From the NCBI RefSeq assembly GCF_003569805.1, contig NZ_KZ984053.1, positions 260,312 through 296,593 of the forward strand: DNA of 36,282 bases, in the 5' to 3' direction. The notes beneath the pieces are model-generated. The model was given only the letters and a program-made list of their open reading frames with translations, was not told the origin of the DNA and made no database searches. The translations under genes were made by a program, and so were the position numbers. The stretch comes from Microbacterium halotolerans (lineage in GTDB: Bacteria > Actinomycetota > Actinomycetes > Actinomycetales > Microbacteriaceae). Shown here one piece after another: positions 9,471 through 16,380 of the stretch. Numbering within the stretch: the first letter of the stretch is position 1; every line of letters starts with the position of its first letter.

Positions 9471-11126
9471 TCACATCCGCTCTGGGGCGCCGACGCCCAG
9501 CAGACTCAGCCCGTTGCGCAGCACCTGGCCCGTGGCGTCGTTCAGCCACAGGCGCGTACCGTGCACCGGCTCGATCGGCTCATCGCCCCTCGGCGTGACA
9601 CGGCAGTTGTCGTACCAGCGATGGTAGAGGCCAGCGACCTCTTCGAGGTAGCGCGCGACACGGTGCGGCTGACGCTCCTCGGCGGCGAAGGCCACGATGC
9701 GCGGGAACTCCTGCAGCGCTCCCAGCAGCGCCGACTCCGTCTCGTGCGCGAGCATCTCCGGGGCGAAGGTCTCGCGAGTGACGCCGGACTCCGCAGCGTT
9801 CCGCCCCACGTTGTGGGTGCGCGCGTGGGCGTACTGCACGTAGAACACCGGGTTGTCGTTGGTGCGCTTGCGCAGCAGATCCGGATCGAGTGAGAGGGGC
9901 GAGTCGGCCGGATACCGCTCGAGCGAATAGCGCAGGGCGTCGGTGCCGAGCCAGGCGCGCAGATCGTCGAGCTCGATGATGTTGCCTGCGCGCTTGGAGA
10001 GCTTGGCACCGTTGATCGATACGAGCTGGCCGATCAGCACCTCGATGTCGCGCTCGGGATCGTCGCCGGCCGCACCCGCCAGCGCCTTGAGGCGCGCGAC
10101 GTAGCCGTGATGGTCGGCGCCGAGCAGGTAGATCTTGTGCGCGTATCCGCGGTCTCCCTTGCTCAGGTAGTAGGCGGCGTCGGCCGCGAAGTAGGTGTAG
10201 ACGCCGTTGCCTCGTCGTATGACGCGGTCCTTGTCGTCGCCGAAGTCGGTTGTGCGCACCCACACCGCTTCGTCGGCGTCGAAGACGTGGCCCTGCTCGC
10301 GCAGCCGGTCGACCGCCTGGTCGATCGCGCTGGGCTCGCCGGAATGCAGTTCGCGCTCGGAGTACCAGACGTCGAAGTGCACGTTGAACTCGGCCAGCGA
10401 CGTCTTGATCTCCTCGAGCTGCAGCCGGTACGCGGCCTCTCGCACCTGTGCGATCGCCTCGAGGCGGGGAAGGCCCCCGACATCCGGGATCTCCGCGCGC
10501 ACGCGCGCGCCCAGGTCGTCGATGTACTCGCCCTTGTAGCCGTCCTCCGGCGCCGGTTCACCCACGATGGACGCGTACACGGATTCGCCGAAGCGGTCCA
10601 TCTGGGTGCCCGCGTCGTTGATGTAGTACTCACGGGCGACCTTCGCGCCGCTCGCCTCGAGCAGACGCCCGATCGCATCGCCGAGCGCGGCCCAGCGGGT
10701 GTGGCCGATGTGCAGCGGGCCCGTGGGGTTGCCGCTGACGAACTCCAGGTTGATGCTCTGACCGGCCAGCACGTCGGTGCAGCCGTAGCCGGGGCCGGCA
10801 TCGACGATGGTGCGGGCCAGCTCGCCCGCAGCGGCGGCATCGAGGCGCACATTGATGAAGCCGGGGCCCGCGACCTCGACCGAGGAGATGCCGTCGACGC
10901 TCTCGAGGCCGGATGCGAGCTCCTGCGCCAGCTCGCGCGGGTCGGTGCCGAGCCGCTTGGCGAACTTCATCGCCGTGCTTGTCGCCCAGTCGCCGTGGTC
11001 ACGGTTCTTCGGTCGCTCGACGACGATGTCCGCGGCACTCGCGCCGAGCTCCTCGTCGGGCCGGATCCGCCGGGCTGCGGTGGTGAGAACGTCGTGGATG
11101 GCGGCGGCGAGAGCTTCAGGACCCAT
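9471..11126 (-). CDS. argS: Arginyl-tRNA synthetase
   Basis: Charges tRNA-Arg with arginine. The 551-residue length is normal. It has an N-terminal tRNA D-loop recognition domain (1-110), the class I HIGH motif in GPLHIGHTRW (139-142), and a KLSKRAGN motif equivalent to KMSKS. A C-terminal helical anticodon-binding domain ends in LSLLGVGAPERM. I prefer the ATG at 11126 over an in-frame TTG two codons upstream because a TAGAAT -10 ends 8 nt before the ATG, consistent with leaderless translation. A tRNA-Arg(CCG) gene lies 1 kb away on the other strand. Confidence 0.97.
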   Translation of the reverse strand: MGPEALAAAIHDVLTTAARRIRPDEELGASAADIVVERPKNRDHGDWATSTAMKFAKRLGTDPRELAQELASGLESVDGISSVEVAGPGFINVRLDAAAAGELARTIVDAGPGYGCTDVLAGQSINLEFVSGNPTGPLHIGHTRWAALGDAIGRLLEASGAKVAREYYINDAGTQMDRFGESVYASIVGEPAPEDGYKGEYIDDLGARVRAEIPDVGGLPRLEAIAQVREAAYRLQLEEIKTSLAEFNVHFDVWYSERELHSGEPSAIDQAVDRLREQGHVFDADEAVWVRTTDFGDDKDRVIRRGNGVYTYFAADAAYYLSKGDRGYAHKIYLLGADHHGYVARLKALAGAAGDDPERDIEVLIGQLVSINGAKLSKRAGNIIELDDLRAWLGTDALRYSLERYPADSPLSLDPDLLRKRTNDNPVFYVQYAHARTHNVGRNAAESGVTRETFAPEMLAHETESALLGALQEFPRIVAFAAEERQPHRVARYLEEVAGLYHRWYDNCRVTPRGDEPIEPVHGTRLWLNDATGQVLRNGLSLLGVGAPERM

Positions 11127-11134
11127 AGCCAACG

Positions 11135-11140
11135 ATTCTA
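11135..11140 (-). promoter_or_regulatory. Likely -10 element for argS (leaderless)
   Basis: TAGAAT on the minus strand ends 8 nt before the argS ATG, and no Shine-Dalgarno is present. This spacing places the transcript start at the start codon. The -35 region is weak. Confidence 0.5.
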
Positions 11141-11286
11141 CGGCCGCCCGTGTTGCGATTTCGCTGATCCGGATGAACAGCAGCTCCGATCATCCGGAAT
11201 CGCGCCGGTCCTGCGCGTTGCTCGCTGCGCGGTTTCGAGTTCGTCACGATTGCATCGAGAGTTTCCTCGTCGTGATGCCGCTGACC

Positions 11287-11292
11287 TAACGT
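11287..11292 (+). promoter_or_regulatory. Possible -10 element for the SGNH hydrolase
   Basis: TAACGT lies 7 nt before the ATG at 11300, where there is no ribosome site. It fits the same leaderless spacing as argS and lysA. TTTCCT with a 19-nt spacer is the nearest -35-like hexamer, so support is modest. Confidence 0.35.
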
Positions 11293-11299
11293 CGCTCGC

Positions 11300-12079
11300 A
11301 TGCGTCTCCGCGTTCCCGTCCGACGTCTCGTGCTCGCCGCCGCCGCGCTCTGCGCCGTCGCCGCGATCGCGGTGACGGCACTCGTGCTGCGTCCTGCACC
11401 GAGCGAACCCGTGGCGCAAGCGGAGGGGCCGTACTCAGCAGGCAGCGGCGACGGCGCGCACGTGCTGGTGTTCGGCGACTCGTGGACGTACGGACAGGCG
11501 GCCACGGAGCGAGTGCACGGCTACGCGTACCGGCTCGCAGCCATCGGCGGGTGGCGGGTCACGGTCGCAGGCGAACCCGCGAGCGGCTATCTGCGCGCGG
11601 GCGTCTGGGGGCGCACCTACCGCGAACGGATCGATCTGCTCGATCCGGCGCTGGATCCCGACCTGGTCGTGGTGCAGGGCTCGATCAACGACAGGCGCCT
11701 GGGCGCCGACGGGTACCGGGGCGCAGTCGTGGAGGCGTGGGACGCGCTGGCGGATCGGTTCCCCGACGCGCAGATGCTCGTGCTGGGGCCGGCACCGCAG
11801 GTGCTTCCCGTAGAGAAGGCCACGGCGCGCATCGATCGCGATCTCGCAGAGCTCGCGGAGGTGCGCGGCTGGCCGTACGTCTCCCCCATCGCCGATGAGT
11901 GGATCACGCCGGACAACTATCTCGACGTGATCGACACCTCTGAGCAGGGCAGCGACCACCCGTCGGATGCCGGCCACCGCTTCCTCGCCGAGCAGGTCGC
12001 CGCGGCGGTGCGCCCGCTGCTCGCCCCCGCGACCGTCGAGGCGGTCACGGAGCAGCCTTCGCCTACGATCGGCGGGTAG
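11300..12079 (+). CDS. Membrane-anchored SGNH/GDSL-type hydrolase
   Basis: A 259-residue esterase-like protein. An uncleaved signal or membrane helix (about 8-30, after basic MRLRVPVRR) points the rest outside the cell. Block I is FGDSWTYG with nucleophile S61, and block III is GSIND with N130. The His block reads GSDHPSDAGH with H220; the Asp usually three residues before the catalytic His is Gly here, so the triad may be incomplete or use another acid. The substrate is unknown; relatives deacetylate or de-esterify cell-surface glycans. The gene is divergent from argS and stands alone. Confidence 0.85.
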   Translation: MRLRVPVRRLVLAAAALCAVAAIAVTALVLRPAPSEPVAQAEGPYSAGSGDGAHVLVFGDSWTYGQAATERVHGYAYRLAAIGGWRVTVAGEPASGYLRAGVWGRTYRERIDLLDPALDPDLVVVQGSINDRRLGADGYRGAVVEAWDALADRFPDAQMLVLGPAPQVLPVEKATARIDRDLAELAEVRGWPYVSPIADEWITPDNYLDVIDTSEQGSDHPSDAGHRFLAEQVAAAVRPLLAPATVEAVTEQPSPTIGG

Positions 12080-12160
12080 CAGTCGGAGCTCCGACTGCGG
12101 CACGCGCGGGCGGCGCGAGGCACCGAGCGTTCCGGCGATCCTGGTAGGCTCTTCCAGTCC

Positions 12161-12233
12161 GCCTCCGTAGCTCAGGGGATAGAGCACCGGTTTCCGGTAC
12201 CGAAGGTCGGGGGTTCGAATCCCTCCGGGGGCA
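12161..12233 (+). tRNA. tRNA-Arg, anticodon CCG
   Basis: The 73-nt sequence folds as a cloverleaf. The acceptor is GCCTCCG with CGGGGGC, the D-arm is GCTC with GAGC, and the anticodon loop TTCCGGT gives anticodon CCG (codon CGG). The T-arm GGGGG with CCCTC encloses TTCGAAT. The discriminator is A and CCA is not encoded. The anticodon stem has one C-A mismatch at its outer pair. The gene is followed 7 nt later by a strong hairpin. tRNA 3' ends are common integration sites, and the DNA to the right is accessory in character. Confidence 0.95.
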
Positions 12234-12240
12234 CCCAAGG

Positions 12241-12288
12241 GTCCGCTTCTGCCGCAGAATCACGCGGGAGAAGCGGACCTTCTCTTTT
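12241..12288 (+). terminator. Intrinsic terminator after tRNA-Arg
   Basis: A 10-bp perfect arm (GTCCGCTTCT at 12241-12250 with AGAAGCGGAC at 12269-12278) encloses a second 4-bp CCGC/GCGG stem with an 8-nt loop. The run CTTCTCTTTT follows. It fits a rho-independent terminator for the tRNA transcript. Confidence 0.85.
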
Positions 12289-12501
12289 CGCCAATTCGGT
12301 CGTGGGGAACATTGGGGGAACATCGCCTCGGCCAGCAAGGTGGCGCCGCTCCCGTGACCACCGAGGATTCGCACGTCGATAGGCTCGCTGCCTGGTCTGG
12401 TCCGAGGTCCGCGACCTTGTCTCGATCGCCGATTGCGAGTCCATCGACGACGACCTTGACTACGACGGCTGAACGTCCGCGACCGGCGCTGCCCTGACCC
12501 C
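12289..12501 (+). other. Gene-poor start of the accessory patch
   Basis: No complete gene is visible. Two short GGGGAACAT-like copies lie at about 12304-12322. An acidic reading (EVRDLVSIADCESIDDDLDYDG, stop at 12470-12472) has protein-like character, but it has an upstream stop and no start codon. It may be the tail of a deleted gene. No copy of the tRNA 3' end was found further right, so attachment-site boundaries are not defined. Confidence 0.4.
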
Positions 12502-12942
12502 ATGGAGCTTGACCCCGGTTCGCAGCTCAGCGTGCGCCTGTCTGCCACCATCATATGCAACGCGCACACCGACGACCCCGCGGCCCTGATCGTCGAACTC
12601 GAGCAGATCGCCGGTGGTCGTGCCGACCTACTCGCCCGCGAAGCAGGTCTATGGGCGGGCGTCTACGAAGACGACCAAGACCGCCAGACACTCGCCGAGG
12701 CCCTCGCAGCGCTCCCCGGCGCGGATCGATGGGTGCCGGTAGGGCAAGACCGTAGCGGCGTCCGTCACGGCACTCCGAAGGCGAAGACGACGAATGCCGG
12801 AAGTGCGGGTACCGGCTCGAATGGCCGTCCGGTGAGCATCCCGGTGACGATGAAGGGGGCATTGACCTCGACGACTGGCGGTAGATGCGACCAGAGCGCC
12901 CTCCGCGTTCAGCAGATCGTCAATCTGCGCGCTCGTACGTGA
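12502..12942 (+). CDS. Small hypothetical protein, possibly damaged at its 3' end
   Basis: A 146-residue reading that I do not recognise as a named family. Residues about 10-75 look genuinely coding: a strand-like LSVRLSATIICNAHTDDPAALIVELEQIAGG followed by helices with an acidic turn. After about residue 80 the character changes to Gly/Ser/Thr-rich with no structure-like pattern. A frameshift that replaced the original C-terminus is possible. The first ATG has no ribosome site, and the GTG at residue 11 is an alternative. Its end overlaps the end of the convergent collagen-like gene by 23 bp, which also argues for an abnormal C-terminus. Confidence 0.45.
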   Translation: MELDPGSQLSVRLSATIICNAHTDDPAALIVELEQIAGGRADLLAREAGLWAGVYEDDQDRQTLAEALAALPGADRWVPVGQDRSGVRHGTPKAKTTNAGSAGTGSNGRPVSIPVTMKGALTSTTGGRCDQSALRVQQIVNLRART

Positions 12943-13735
12943 TGGTGGCCCACATGTCCCCTGCCGGTACCGTAAAGCAGGCGCAGAGAACTGAGAGTTG
13001 GGATGACGCGGGAACTGACGCCGAACTGCTAGAAGTGCAGTTGCTTCCCGAAGCAAGGGCGCAGGCCGTATTCGTAGCCACCCCGTCGCTCCGTACGTAG
13101 ATGTTGCCGTTCCCAGCAGTCGAAGCCTGCACGGTAAGGCCGGTCACGGTGATCGGGTATGGAGGAGAGAGCAAGGTGACGTCACTCTCAGTGCCACTGC
13201 CACCGACGCCGCTTATCGGTCCGTACCAGTACGTGTCTCCAGGGAAGCCGGTCATGTGGGCGGTGAAGTAGTTCTCGCTGTTACCCGCAGGACCAGCAGG
13301 TCCGACGGGACCCGTCGGCCCCTGAGGCCCCTGAGGCCCCTGGACGCCAGGTTCTCCTTGCTCACCCTGCTCGCCCTGAGGCCCCTGCTCACCTTGGGAG
13401 CCCTGCTCACCCTGCTCTCCTTGCGCGCCCTCGGCGCCCTGCTCGCCGTGAGGGCCCGGCTCGCCAGCAGTTCCCGCTGCCCCCGCCTCGCCAGTCAGTC
13501 CCATCGCCCCGGGAGCACCAGCAGGACCCCGTTGCCCAGCCGACCCATCACTCCCATCCTCGCCATCTTCTCCCGGCTCTCCAGACGCACCTGAAGGTCC
13601 GATGCTTCCCGCCGGCCCTGGTTCTCCCACCAGCCCTTCAGGACCCGCCGGACCAGCGGCACACCCAGCGAGAAGCAGAGCAACAACGGTCGATGCACTG
13701 GCAAGAACGGTCAATCGTCGACTACCAGTGCGCAC
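12920..13735 (-). CDS. Collagen-like surface lipoprotein
   Basis: A 271-residue protein from GTG at 13735, which has GAAGGAG 6 nt upstream; a TTG at 13750 would overlap that site. Residues 1-24 form a lipoprotein signal with lipobox LLAGC. Directly after the Cys come 41 uninterrupted Gly-X-Y triplets. These are acidic and Gln-rich (GEQ, GPQ, GEP), with one Arg and one His as the only basic residues. The last about 120 residues form a Ser/Thr/Tyr-rich, probably beta-sandwich head (from NYFTAHMTGFPGDTYWYGP to FTVPAGDMWATITYERAD), the layout of trimeric collagen-like stalk proteins such as BclA. Trimerisation, surface display and any adhesive role are inferred. It sits alone between the tRNA and an IS remnant. 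Confidence 0.85.
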   Translation of the reverse strand: MRTGSRRLTVLASASTVVALLLAGCAAGPAGPEGLVGEPGPAGSIGPSGASGEPGEDGEDGSDGSAGQRGPAGAPGAMGLTGEAGAAGTAGEPGPHGEQGAEGAQGEQGEQGSQGEQGPQGEQGEQGEPGVQGPQGPQGPTGPVGPAGPAGNSENYFTAHMTGFPGDTYWYGPISGVGGSGTESDVTLLSPPYPITVTGLTVQASTAGNGNIYVRSDGVATNTACALASGSNCTSSSSASVPASSQLSVLCACFTVPAGDMWATITYERAD

Positions 13736-13882
13736 GATCGTCTCCTTCAAATTTAAATGGACAAGTCGTCCGGTATCCTAGCAACGGTTCCACGCCCCGC
13801 GCGACCCCCAAGCACGTGCCCGATACAGGCGGTACGCCAGACGACGAAGAGCGCCCCTCCCAGCCGAAGCAGTGCCGCGCAA

Positions 13883-13910
13883 TTGAAGCATCCTGGGTCT
13901 GATGGAGACT
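13883..13910 (+). repeat. IS3-type terminal inverted repeat (orfB end)
   Basis: Begins TTGAAGC and ends GATGGAGACT. It pairs with 14384-14411 with five mismatches. Confidence 0.8.
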
Positions 13911-13914
13911 CGCG

Positions 13915-14356
13915 TTATTTGATCTCGACCAGCAGATTGCGGTCGTTGGGGACAGCAACGACCGCGTTCTCGAACTCGACGGGTGGGAGGTCGCAGAGTT
14001 CACCGTGGAGGCGCTGGGTGTTGTGCCAATGCACCCAGTCGAGCGTGTCGAGTTCGAGGTCCTCGACCGTCTTCCACGGCCGGATCGTGCGGGTCCGCGG
14101 TGAACTCCCGCTGCACCAGCTCCGGGCGCCTCGCCGACGAAGGATGACGCACCCCGCTTGAGCCCTCGTTCGCCCGGCGAAGCTCTCGACTCTCCTGCTC
14201 CGGCTTCCGCACCCGCTGCGCCTCAGCACTGCTCACACCCGAGGCGACACAGTCGTCGATGTCGGCCTGCTTCACCCACATCCGCACCGCGGTGACCTTC
14301 TCCTCGCTCGAGTGACGACGCGTCGTCGGCTTCCCCGACACCGGCTCCTTCGGCAC
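13915..14356 (-). pseudogene. IS3-family transposase orfA/orfB remnants
   Basis: orfA begins at a GTG (14356) with PKEPVSGKPTTRRHSSEEK, then jumps to WVKQADIDDCVASGVSSAEAQRVRKPEQESRELRRANE. The helix-turn-helix middle is missing. The frame continues into PELVQREFTAD, the start of the orfB catalytic domain. It then breaks, and in another frame ends with TVEDLELDTLDWVHWHNTQRLHG through LVEIK. That is the C-terminal part of the DDE domain, after its catalytic Glu region. The first two catalytic Asp residues are deleted. Confidence 0.85.
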
Positions 14357-14378
14357 AGCTCCATCCTCGCTCCCAAGG

Positions 14379-14606
14379 TCAGGAGCCTCCAACAGAACCA
14401 GGGCGCTTCAACCTCAGTGTGTACTGCTCCGACTCGTACGGCTGCGCACGGCGTCCCATCCTGGTCGCGACCGTGATGCCGTCCGCCGCGATCTCACGCC
14501 GTTCCACATGACCCCTCAGATTGTCCGACTCAGCAACATCCTCACTCTCGTCGCTTCCGTGGGCGGAGTCCAACGCCTCCCGCATCACCGAGTTCCCGCA
14601 GGTCAT
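14379..14606 (-). CDS. Unknown ORF fragment cut by the IS end
   Basis: A 75-residue minus-strand reading whose last 11 codons or so lie inside the IS inverted repeat. The host part (ESDNLRGHVERREIAADGITVATRMGRRAQPYESEQYTL) has protein-like composition. It loosely recalls small phage terminase or DNA-binding proteins, but I cannot assign a family. If real, its 3' end was replaced by the IS insertion. The rest of 14412-14657 shows no other gene. Confidence 0.3.
   Translation of the reverse strand: MTCGNSVMREALDSAHGSDESEDVAESDNLRGHVERREIAADGITVATRMGRRAQPYESEQYTLRLKRPGSVGGS
14384..14411 (-). repeat. IS3-type terminal inverted repeat (orfA end)
   Basis: On the plus strand it begins AGCCTCC and ends GCGCTTCAA. 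It is the partner of 13883-13910. Confidence 0.8.
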
Positions 14607-14657
14607 CTACGAAGTCTTCGCCGTTCATACTGACGGAAGCATGGACCGTGCCGTACC

Positions 14658-15845
14658 GTGGAAGGAAGCGATCGGCACTCGCCTTTGGCTTCCCGAACAG
14701 GCAGCGCAACGCCTGGCAGACGCAAAGGTATCCCTATCTCCTCCACCGTCGCTGGCGCGACCAGCACACTCGGCCCCATCCGCCAGACCTACGCGCGAAA
14801 AGAGGATTTCCCGCCGATCGCGCGGGCATACACTCAGCTCTCCCACGCCGTGCGCGACAGCGGACTGCTCGCGCGCACGCCGTGGTTCTACATCCTCGTC
14901 GCGGGTCTGATCGCCCTCGGCTTCGGCGGCGCGATCACCGGGTTCATTCTGCTCGGCGACAGCTGGTTCCAGCTGCTCATCGCCGGCGCGGTCGGCATCC
15001 TGTTCACGCAGGTCGCCTTCGTCGCGCATGAGGCAGGCCACCGCCAGGTGTTCACGTCCGGCCCCGCGAACGACCGCCTCGCGCTCGTGCTGGGAACCTT
15101 CGTCGGCATGAGCTACTCGTGGTGGGACTCGAAGCACAGCCGTCACCACGCGAACCCGAACCGCGTCGACAAGGATCCTGATATCGAGGTCGACACCATC
15201 TCCTTCCTCGACGTCGACGCGGCCGAGGCCCGCGGCATCAGGCGTCTGATCACCCAGCACCAGGGCTGGCTGTTCTTCCCCCTGCTCACGCTGGAGGGGC
15301 TGAACCTGCACTTTCTCAGTCTCAAGCACGTGTTCGGCCCTGGCCATGTCAAAAACCGCTGGACCGAGATCACGCTGCTCGCCGTTCGATTCGGGCTCGT
15401 CTACACACCGATCTTCATGTTCCTGCCGCTCGGCATGGCGTTCGCCTTCGTCGGCGTGATGCTCGCAGTGTTCGGCGTCTACATGGGTGCCGCCTTCGCC
15501 CCGAACCACAAGGGCATGGCCGTGATCGCCCCCGACGCGAAGCTCGACTTCTTCTCCAAGCAGGTCCGCACCTCGCGCAACATCCGCGGCGGCTGGTGGG
15601 CGACGTGGCTGATGGGCGGTCTGAACTACCAGATCGAGCACCACCTGTTCCCGAGCATGGCCCGCCCCCACCTCGCCCAGACGCGCGAGATCGTGCGCGA
15701 GTTCTGCGAGACGCACCGAGTGCCGTACACAGAGACCTCGCTGCTGCGCTCGTACGCGATCGTGATCGAGTACCTCAACCGCGTCGGCCTCGCCGCTCGC
15801 GACCCGTTCGACTGCCCGATGGTCGCGGAGTACCGGCGGGCATAG
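14658..15845 (+). CDS. Membrane fatty-acid desaturase (acyl-lipid or acyl-CoA type)
   Basis: Di-iron enzyme that inserts a double bond in membrane fatty acids. The three His boxes are intact: HEAGH (124-128), HSRHH (160-164) and QIEHH (325-329). Hydrophobic pairs lie at about 77-118 and 207-280. The conserved part begins near LGPIRQTYARKEDFPPIARAY (38-58). The first 37 residues, Ser/Arg/Gly-rich, do not look conserved, and no ATG with a ribosome site lies in frame. The GTG at 14658 is only the first possible start; TTG at 14685 is another. The upstream DNA abuts the IS-scarred patch, so the native start and promoter may have been replaced. Expression is uncertain although the catalytic part is complete. 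Confidence 0.9.
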   Translation: MEGSDRHSPLASRTGSATPGRRKGIPISSTVAGATSTLGPIRQTYARKEDFPPIARAYTQLSHAVRDSGLLARTPWFYILVAGLIALGFGGAITGFILLGDSWFQLLIAGAVGILFTQVAFVAHEAGHRQVFTSGPANDRLALVLGTFVGMSYSWWDSKHSRHHANPNRVDKDPDIEVDTISFLDVDAAEARGIRRLITQHQGWLFFPLLTLEGLNLHFLSLKHVFGPGHVKNRWTEITLLAVRFGLVYTPIFMFLPLGMAFAFVGVMLAVFGVYMGAAFAPNHKGMAVIAPDAKLDFFSKQVRTSRNIRGGWWATWLMGGLNYQIEHHLFPSMARPHLAQTREIVREFCETHRVPYTETSLLRSYAIVIEYLNRVGLAARDPFDCPMVAEYRRA

Positions 15846-15854
15846 CACTCCGGA

Positions 15855-15886
15855 CGTTCGGCGCCGCCGGATGACGGTGCCGAACG
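15855..15886 (+). terminator. Hairpin after the desaturase gene
   Basis: CGTTCGGC (15855-15862) pairs with GCCGAACG (15879-15886). An inner GCCG/CGGT extends the stem to about 12 pairs around an 8-nt loop. It begins 9 nt after the stop codon. There is no T-tract, so it may instead stabilise the mRNA end or work with Rho. Confidence 0.45.
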
Positions 15887-15933
15887 CGTAGAGCCCGACG
15901 GACGCTGGCGGCCAGACCGAATGCACGATGCCG

Positions 15934-16120
15934 GACGGGCAGCGCCGGATGGCTGATCCCGGATAGGCCGTGGCGGGTGCACGGCGCCGCGTGGGCGACG
16001 CCGATCGGCGGCACCCATGAAAGGCGCCGAACGGGCGGTGCCCGATGTACAGTACCCGTCGGCGGCGTCGACTGGGCAGTGCTGGACGGGCGGTGCCGGA
16101 CGAACGGCAGCGCCGGGCGC
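15934..16120 (+). repeat. Degenerate interspersed 18-nt GC-rich repeats in a 535-bp gene-free gap
   Basis: The gap 15846-16380 holds no credible gene. At least five copies of a unit like GACGGGCRGYGCCSGAYG occur at 15934-15951, 16030-16048, 16071-16089, 16086-16103 and 16103-16120. The last three are adjacent or overlap by 1-4 nt. Inverted versions (GGCACC, GCCCGAT) lie between them, so RNA from here would fold heavily. All three frames of both strands read as low-complexity Arg/Pro/Gly. Function unknown. Confidence 0.6.
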
Positions 16121-16345
16121 AAAGCGCCCGATGTGCGGCGGCGGCACCCGGCGGACCGGCCATCGAATGTCGGAGGCCAGGGATAGTCTGACGGCACGAC
16201 AAGCGGTGCCGACGCGTACGGCGCACGTGCACAGCACCGAGAATGCATGAGGCGGGCCGCGCGGACGAATGGCACCAGCGGCGATCGTGCGCAGAACAGG
16301 CCTTGCAGGGCGTACTTTTAATCTATGGATACTCGGATGAAACTC

Positions 16346-16374
16346 TTGACTATCGTATCTTTGTTCGATAGAAT
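16346..16374 (+). promoter_or_regulatory. Strong sigma-70-type promoter for the DUF222-HNH gene, overlapped by an inverted repeat
   Basis: TTGACT (16346-16351) and TAGAAT (16369-16374) are separated by exactly 17 nt. The ATG is 6 nt after the -10, so the mRNA should be leaderless. An inverted repeat CTATCG (16350-16355) with CGATAG (16366-16371) spans the spacer and enters the -10. It could be an operator. Confidence 0.75.
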
Positions 16375-16380
16375 GAACGC

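Larger units (their letters stand above)
13883..14411 (-). mobile_element. Internally deleted IS3-family element
   Basis: The element is 529 bp; intact IS3-family members are about 1.2-1.4 kb. It is bounded by imperfect 28-bp inverted repeats (23 of 28 matching) and contains pieces of both orfA and orfB in order on the minus strand. The bases flanking the two ends (CAA on the left, CCT on the right) do not form an obvious target duplication, so the surroundings have also changed since insertion. It cannot transpose by itself but could be mobilised by a related transposase. Confidence 0.85.

Noticed and set aside
13250..13660. Regular GGCCCCTG/CTGCTC-like DNA repeats as a CRISPR array or phage repeat
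   Set aside because: The 9-bp period is simply the Gly-X-Y triplets of the collagen-like gene read on the minus strand. There is no spacer-repeat structure.
12234..14657. A defined attR site matching the tRNA 3' end
   Set aside because: I looked for copies of GGTTCGAATCC and CCGGGGGCACC downstream and saw none, so I do not claim an element boundary.
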